Notes under the pieces: model-generated
What the model saw: only the letters and a program-made list of their open reading frames with translations
Databases searched by the model: none
What the model was told of the DNA's origin: nothing
Shown: piece after piece, positions 14,748 to 16,259 of the stretch
Layout: every line of letters starts with the position of its first letter
Numbering within the stretch: the first letter of the stretch is position 1
Made by a program: the position numbers and the translations under genes
Source of the DNA: DAOUMF01 sp034411955
GTDB taxonomy: Bacteria > Chloroflexota > Dehalococcoidia > SM23-28-2 > RBG-16-64-32
Length of the DNA: 16,259 nucleotides
Assembly (NCBI GenBank): GCA_034411955.1
Contig: DAOUMF010000090.1
Coordinates: 1 to 16,259, forward strand
Reading direction: 5' to 3'

Positions 14748-15584
14748 TTGACGCGGCAGCCGTCCATCGCCGCCATCGACGCCTGGGCGCAGCCGGGCAC
14801 CGGACAACTGATCAACAACCCGATGTTCGCCAGCCTGTGGCGGGCCACCGGCATGAGCCCGCTCCCTGAAGGCATCCCCGTCGATCGTCTCATCGCCGAG
14901 ATGGACGCGGGCAACATCGAGCGCGCAGTGCTCCGCGCCTGGGCCGCCCCCGACGGCTGGATCATCACCAACGACGAGATCGCCGCCCTCGTCCAGCGCT
15001 TCCCCGACCGCTTCCTCGGTCTCGCCACCGTTGACCTCAGACGCCCGGCGGAGGCCGTCAGCGAGCTGCGGAGGGCCGTCAACGACCTCGGCCTGCGGGG
15101 CTTGCACATGCTGCCCTGGATATGGGATCTCCCTCCCAACGACAGGCACTACTACCCCCTCTACGTCGCCTGCCTCGACCTGGGCATCCCGTTCTGCCTC
15201 CAGGTCGGGCACACCGGGCCTCTGCGACCCTCGGAGCCGGGCCGGCCCATCCCCTACCTCGACGAGGTGGCCCTCACCTTCCCGGACCTGACCATCATCG
15301 GCGGCCACATCGGCTACCCCTGGACCGACGAGATGATCGGCCTCGCCTGGAAGTACCCGAACGTCTACATCGACACCTCCGCCTACCTGCCGCGCTTCTA
15401 CCCGCCCACCTTCCGCACGTTCATGAACAGCTACGGCCAGGACAAAGTCCTGTTCGGCACCAACTACCCGATGCTCTCTCCTTCCCGTTGCCGCGCCCAG
15501 GTCGAGGAGCTAGGCTTGAAGCCGGAGGCGAAGGAGAAGTTCCTCCGCCTGAACGCCCTCAAAGCCTTCGGCCTTACGGAGTGA
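14748..15584 (+). CDS. Amidohydrolase-2 (COG2159-like) TIM-barrel protein with altered metal ligands
   Basis: The 278-aa protein has an amidohydrolase-2 fold, with GLRGLHMLPWIWDLP, CLQVGHTGPLR, IIGGHIGYPWTDEM and LFGTNYPMLS. It starts with TTG at 14748, supported by AGGAG 7 nt upstream and by the protein beginning at the first barrel strand (IAAIDAWAQPG). In typical members the first strand carries HxH metal ligands and the last carries an aspartate (GTDxP or GSDWP). Here the positions read D11-A-W-A-Q and N239 (GTNYP), while H155 and H187 are kept. So the metal site is at least partly rebuilt, or the protein works without the usual metal. Related decarboxylases and hydrolases act on aromatic or cyclic acids, but the substrate cannot be inferred. 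It sits between aroC and aroK and is co-transcribed with them. Confidence 0.85.
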   Translation: MTRQPSIAAIDAWAQPGTGQLINNPMFASLWRATGMSPLPEGIPVDRLIAEMDAGNIERAVLRAWAAPDGWIITNDEIAALVQRFPDRFLGLATVDLRRPAEAVSELRRAVNDLGLRGLHMLPWIWDLPPNDRHYYPLYVACLDLGIPFCLQVGHTGPLRPSEPGRPIPYLDEVALTFPDLTIIGGHIGYPWTDEMIGLAWKYPNVYIDTSAYLPRFYPPTFRTFMNSYGQDKVLFGTNYPMLSPSRCRAQVEELGLKPEAKEKFLRLNALKAFGLTE

Positions 15585-15588
15585 CTTG

Positions 15589-16259
15589 ATGCCCAAACGC
15601 CCTCTCCGCATCGTACTGACCGGCTTCTCCGGTACCGGCAAGAGCCTCGTCGCACCCCTGGTGGCCGAACGCCTCCGATGGCAGGTCATCGATACCGACT
15701 CCCTGGTCGAGAAGGCCGCCGGGAGACCAATCACCGACATCTTCGAGCAGGACGGCGAGCCCCGCTTCCGCGAACTGGAGGCGGACGCCGTCCGCAAAGC
15801 CTGCGGCCTCGAGCGCGCCGTCGTCCCTGTCGGCGGGGGCGCCATCCTCAGGCCGGACAACCGCCGTCTTCTGGCCGACGGCGGCTTCGTCGTCTGCCTC
15901 GAGGCGCGGCCGGAGACGATCCTGCGCCGACTCAGCGAGGGCGCCCCCTCGGACGAGCCTCTGGACAGACCTCTCCTTGTCGGCCCCGATCCCATCTCTC
16001 GCATCCGCGAGCTGAAGGCCGGCCGCCAGCCCTTCTATGCCCTCGCCGACCACACCGTCCACACCGATGGCCTGACGCTCGACCTCGTTGCTGAGGAGGT
16101 GGTCCGCGGCTGGCGTCGCCGGTCCGCCACGGCCGTCGCCGACCCGGACCGACTGGCGGCGTTCGCTGGCTCGTCCGTCACCGCAGCGCCGGGCCACGCC
16201 GCTTCGCCCGGCGCCGCCTGCGTCGTTCGCACCCCGTCGGCGATCTACCCTGTGTACGT
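15589..16259 (+). CDS. aroK: Shikimate kinase, apparently fused to 3-dehydroquinate synthase, truncated by window edge
   Basis: The first about 175 residues are a complete shikimate kinase, which phosphorylates shikimate with ATP. It has a Walker A GFSGTGKS (12-19), shikimate-binding D37 (DTDSLVEK) and R61 (RFRELE), VGGGAI (81-86), R127 in the LID segment RPLL, and the adenine-proximal GRQPFY. The frame does not stop after the usual domain end. It continues through a linker of about 30 residues rich in Ala and Pro into VVRTPSAIYPVYV at the window edge, which resembles the first strand of AroB. A bifunctional AroK-AroB polypeptide, as known in Thermotoga, is the likeliest reading. The ATG at 15589 has GGAG 7 nt upstream. 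The fusion partner needs the next few hundred bases. Confidence 0.9.
   Translation, partial: MPKRPLRIVLTGFSGTGKSLVAPLVAERLRWQVIDTDSLVEKAAGRPITDIFEQDGEPRFRELEADAVRKACGLERAVVPVGGGAILRPDNRRLLADGGFVVCLEARPETILRRLSEGAPSDEPLDRPLLVGPDPISRIRELKAGRQPFYALADHTVHTDGLTLDLVAEEVVRGWRRRSATAVADPDRLAAFAGSSVTAAPGHAASPGAACVVRTPSAIYPVY

Noticed and set aside
1..16259. Search for CRISPR arrays, tRNA or rRNA genes, transposase genes and phage modules
   Set aside because: I found no regularly spaced repeats, cloverleaf or rRNA sequence, and no transposase, integrase of mobile elements or phage gene. The tyrosine recombinase fits the housekeeping Xer type by context.

Overview
This is a GC-rich bacterial window from a single chromosome, densely packed, with two divergent operons that leave a shared 372-bp control region (7328-7699). 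I infer an uncultivated Chloroflexota lineage, probably Dehalococcoidia-like. The reasons are high GC, the dprA-topA-xer-aroQ-pepQ run, the mltG-aroE-aroC run, an amidohydrolase of the IDAW/FGTNYP type and palindromic repeats with a TGAGCCTGTCGAAC core. No 16S or other decisive marker is present, so this placement is an inference.

Leftward operon (minus strand, read from 7327 down to 1): a stand-alone GlmU-type acetyltransferase domain, a CorC/HlyC-type CNNM-CBS membrane protein, dprA, topA, a XerC/D tyrosine recombinase, type II 3-dehydroquinase (aroQ), and the N-terminal part of a Xaa-Pro peptidase that runs off the left edge. Adjacent genes overlap by 1 to 29 bp, except for a 55-bp gap before dprA. 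That gap holds a good extended -10 promoter flanked by a perfect 7-bp inverted repeat. The main leftward promoter is TTGACA-N18-TAGGAT at 7568-7597.

Rightward operon (plus strand, 7700 to the end): alaS, ruvX/yqgF, mltG, aroE, an unrecognised single-pass membrane protein, aroC, a COG2159-type amidohydrolase, and a shikimate kinase whose reading frame continues into what looks like the start of 3-dehydroquinate synthase (an AroK-AroB fusion cut by the right edge). Together with aroQ on the other strand, the window covers AroQ, AroE, AroK, AroC and probably AroB, so most of the shikimate pathway is here. Cell-wall genes (mltG, GlmU domain) and DNA-handling genes (dprA, topA, xer, ruvX) are interleaved with it.

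The most unusual signal is a set of short palindromic repeats inserted in frame inside essential protein-coding genes. Two adjacent palindromes sit in alaS (9155-9221), and two related elements sit in ruvX (10470-10493 and 10793-10863). They share a TGAGC-YTG-YCGAA core and add about 8 to 24 residues in loops or termini while leaving the catalytic residues intact. This resembles the Rickettsia palindromic elements in principle, though the sequences differ. Secondary items of interest are the metal-ligand-poor amidohydrolase, the membrane protein inside the shikimate operon, the orphan GlmU half, and palindromes overlapping the dprA, leftward and alaS promoters.
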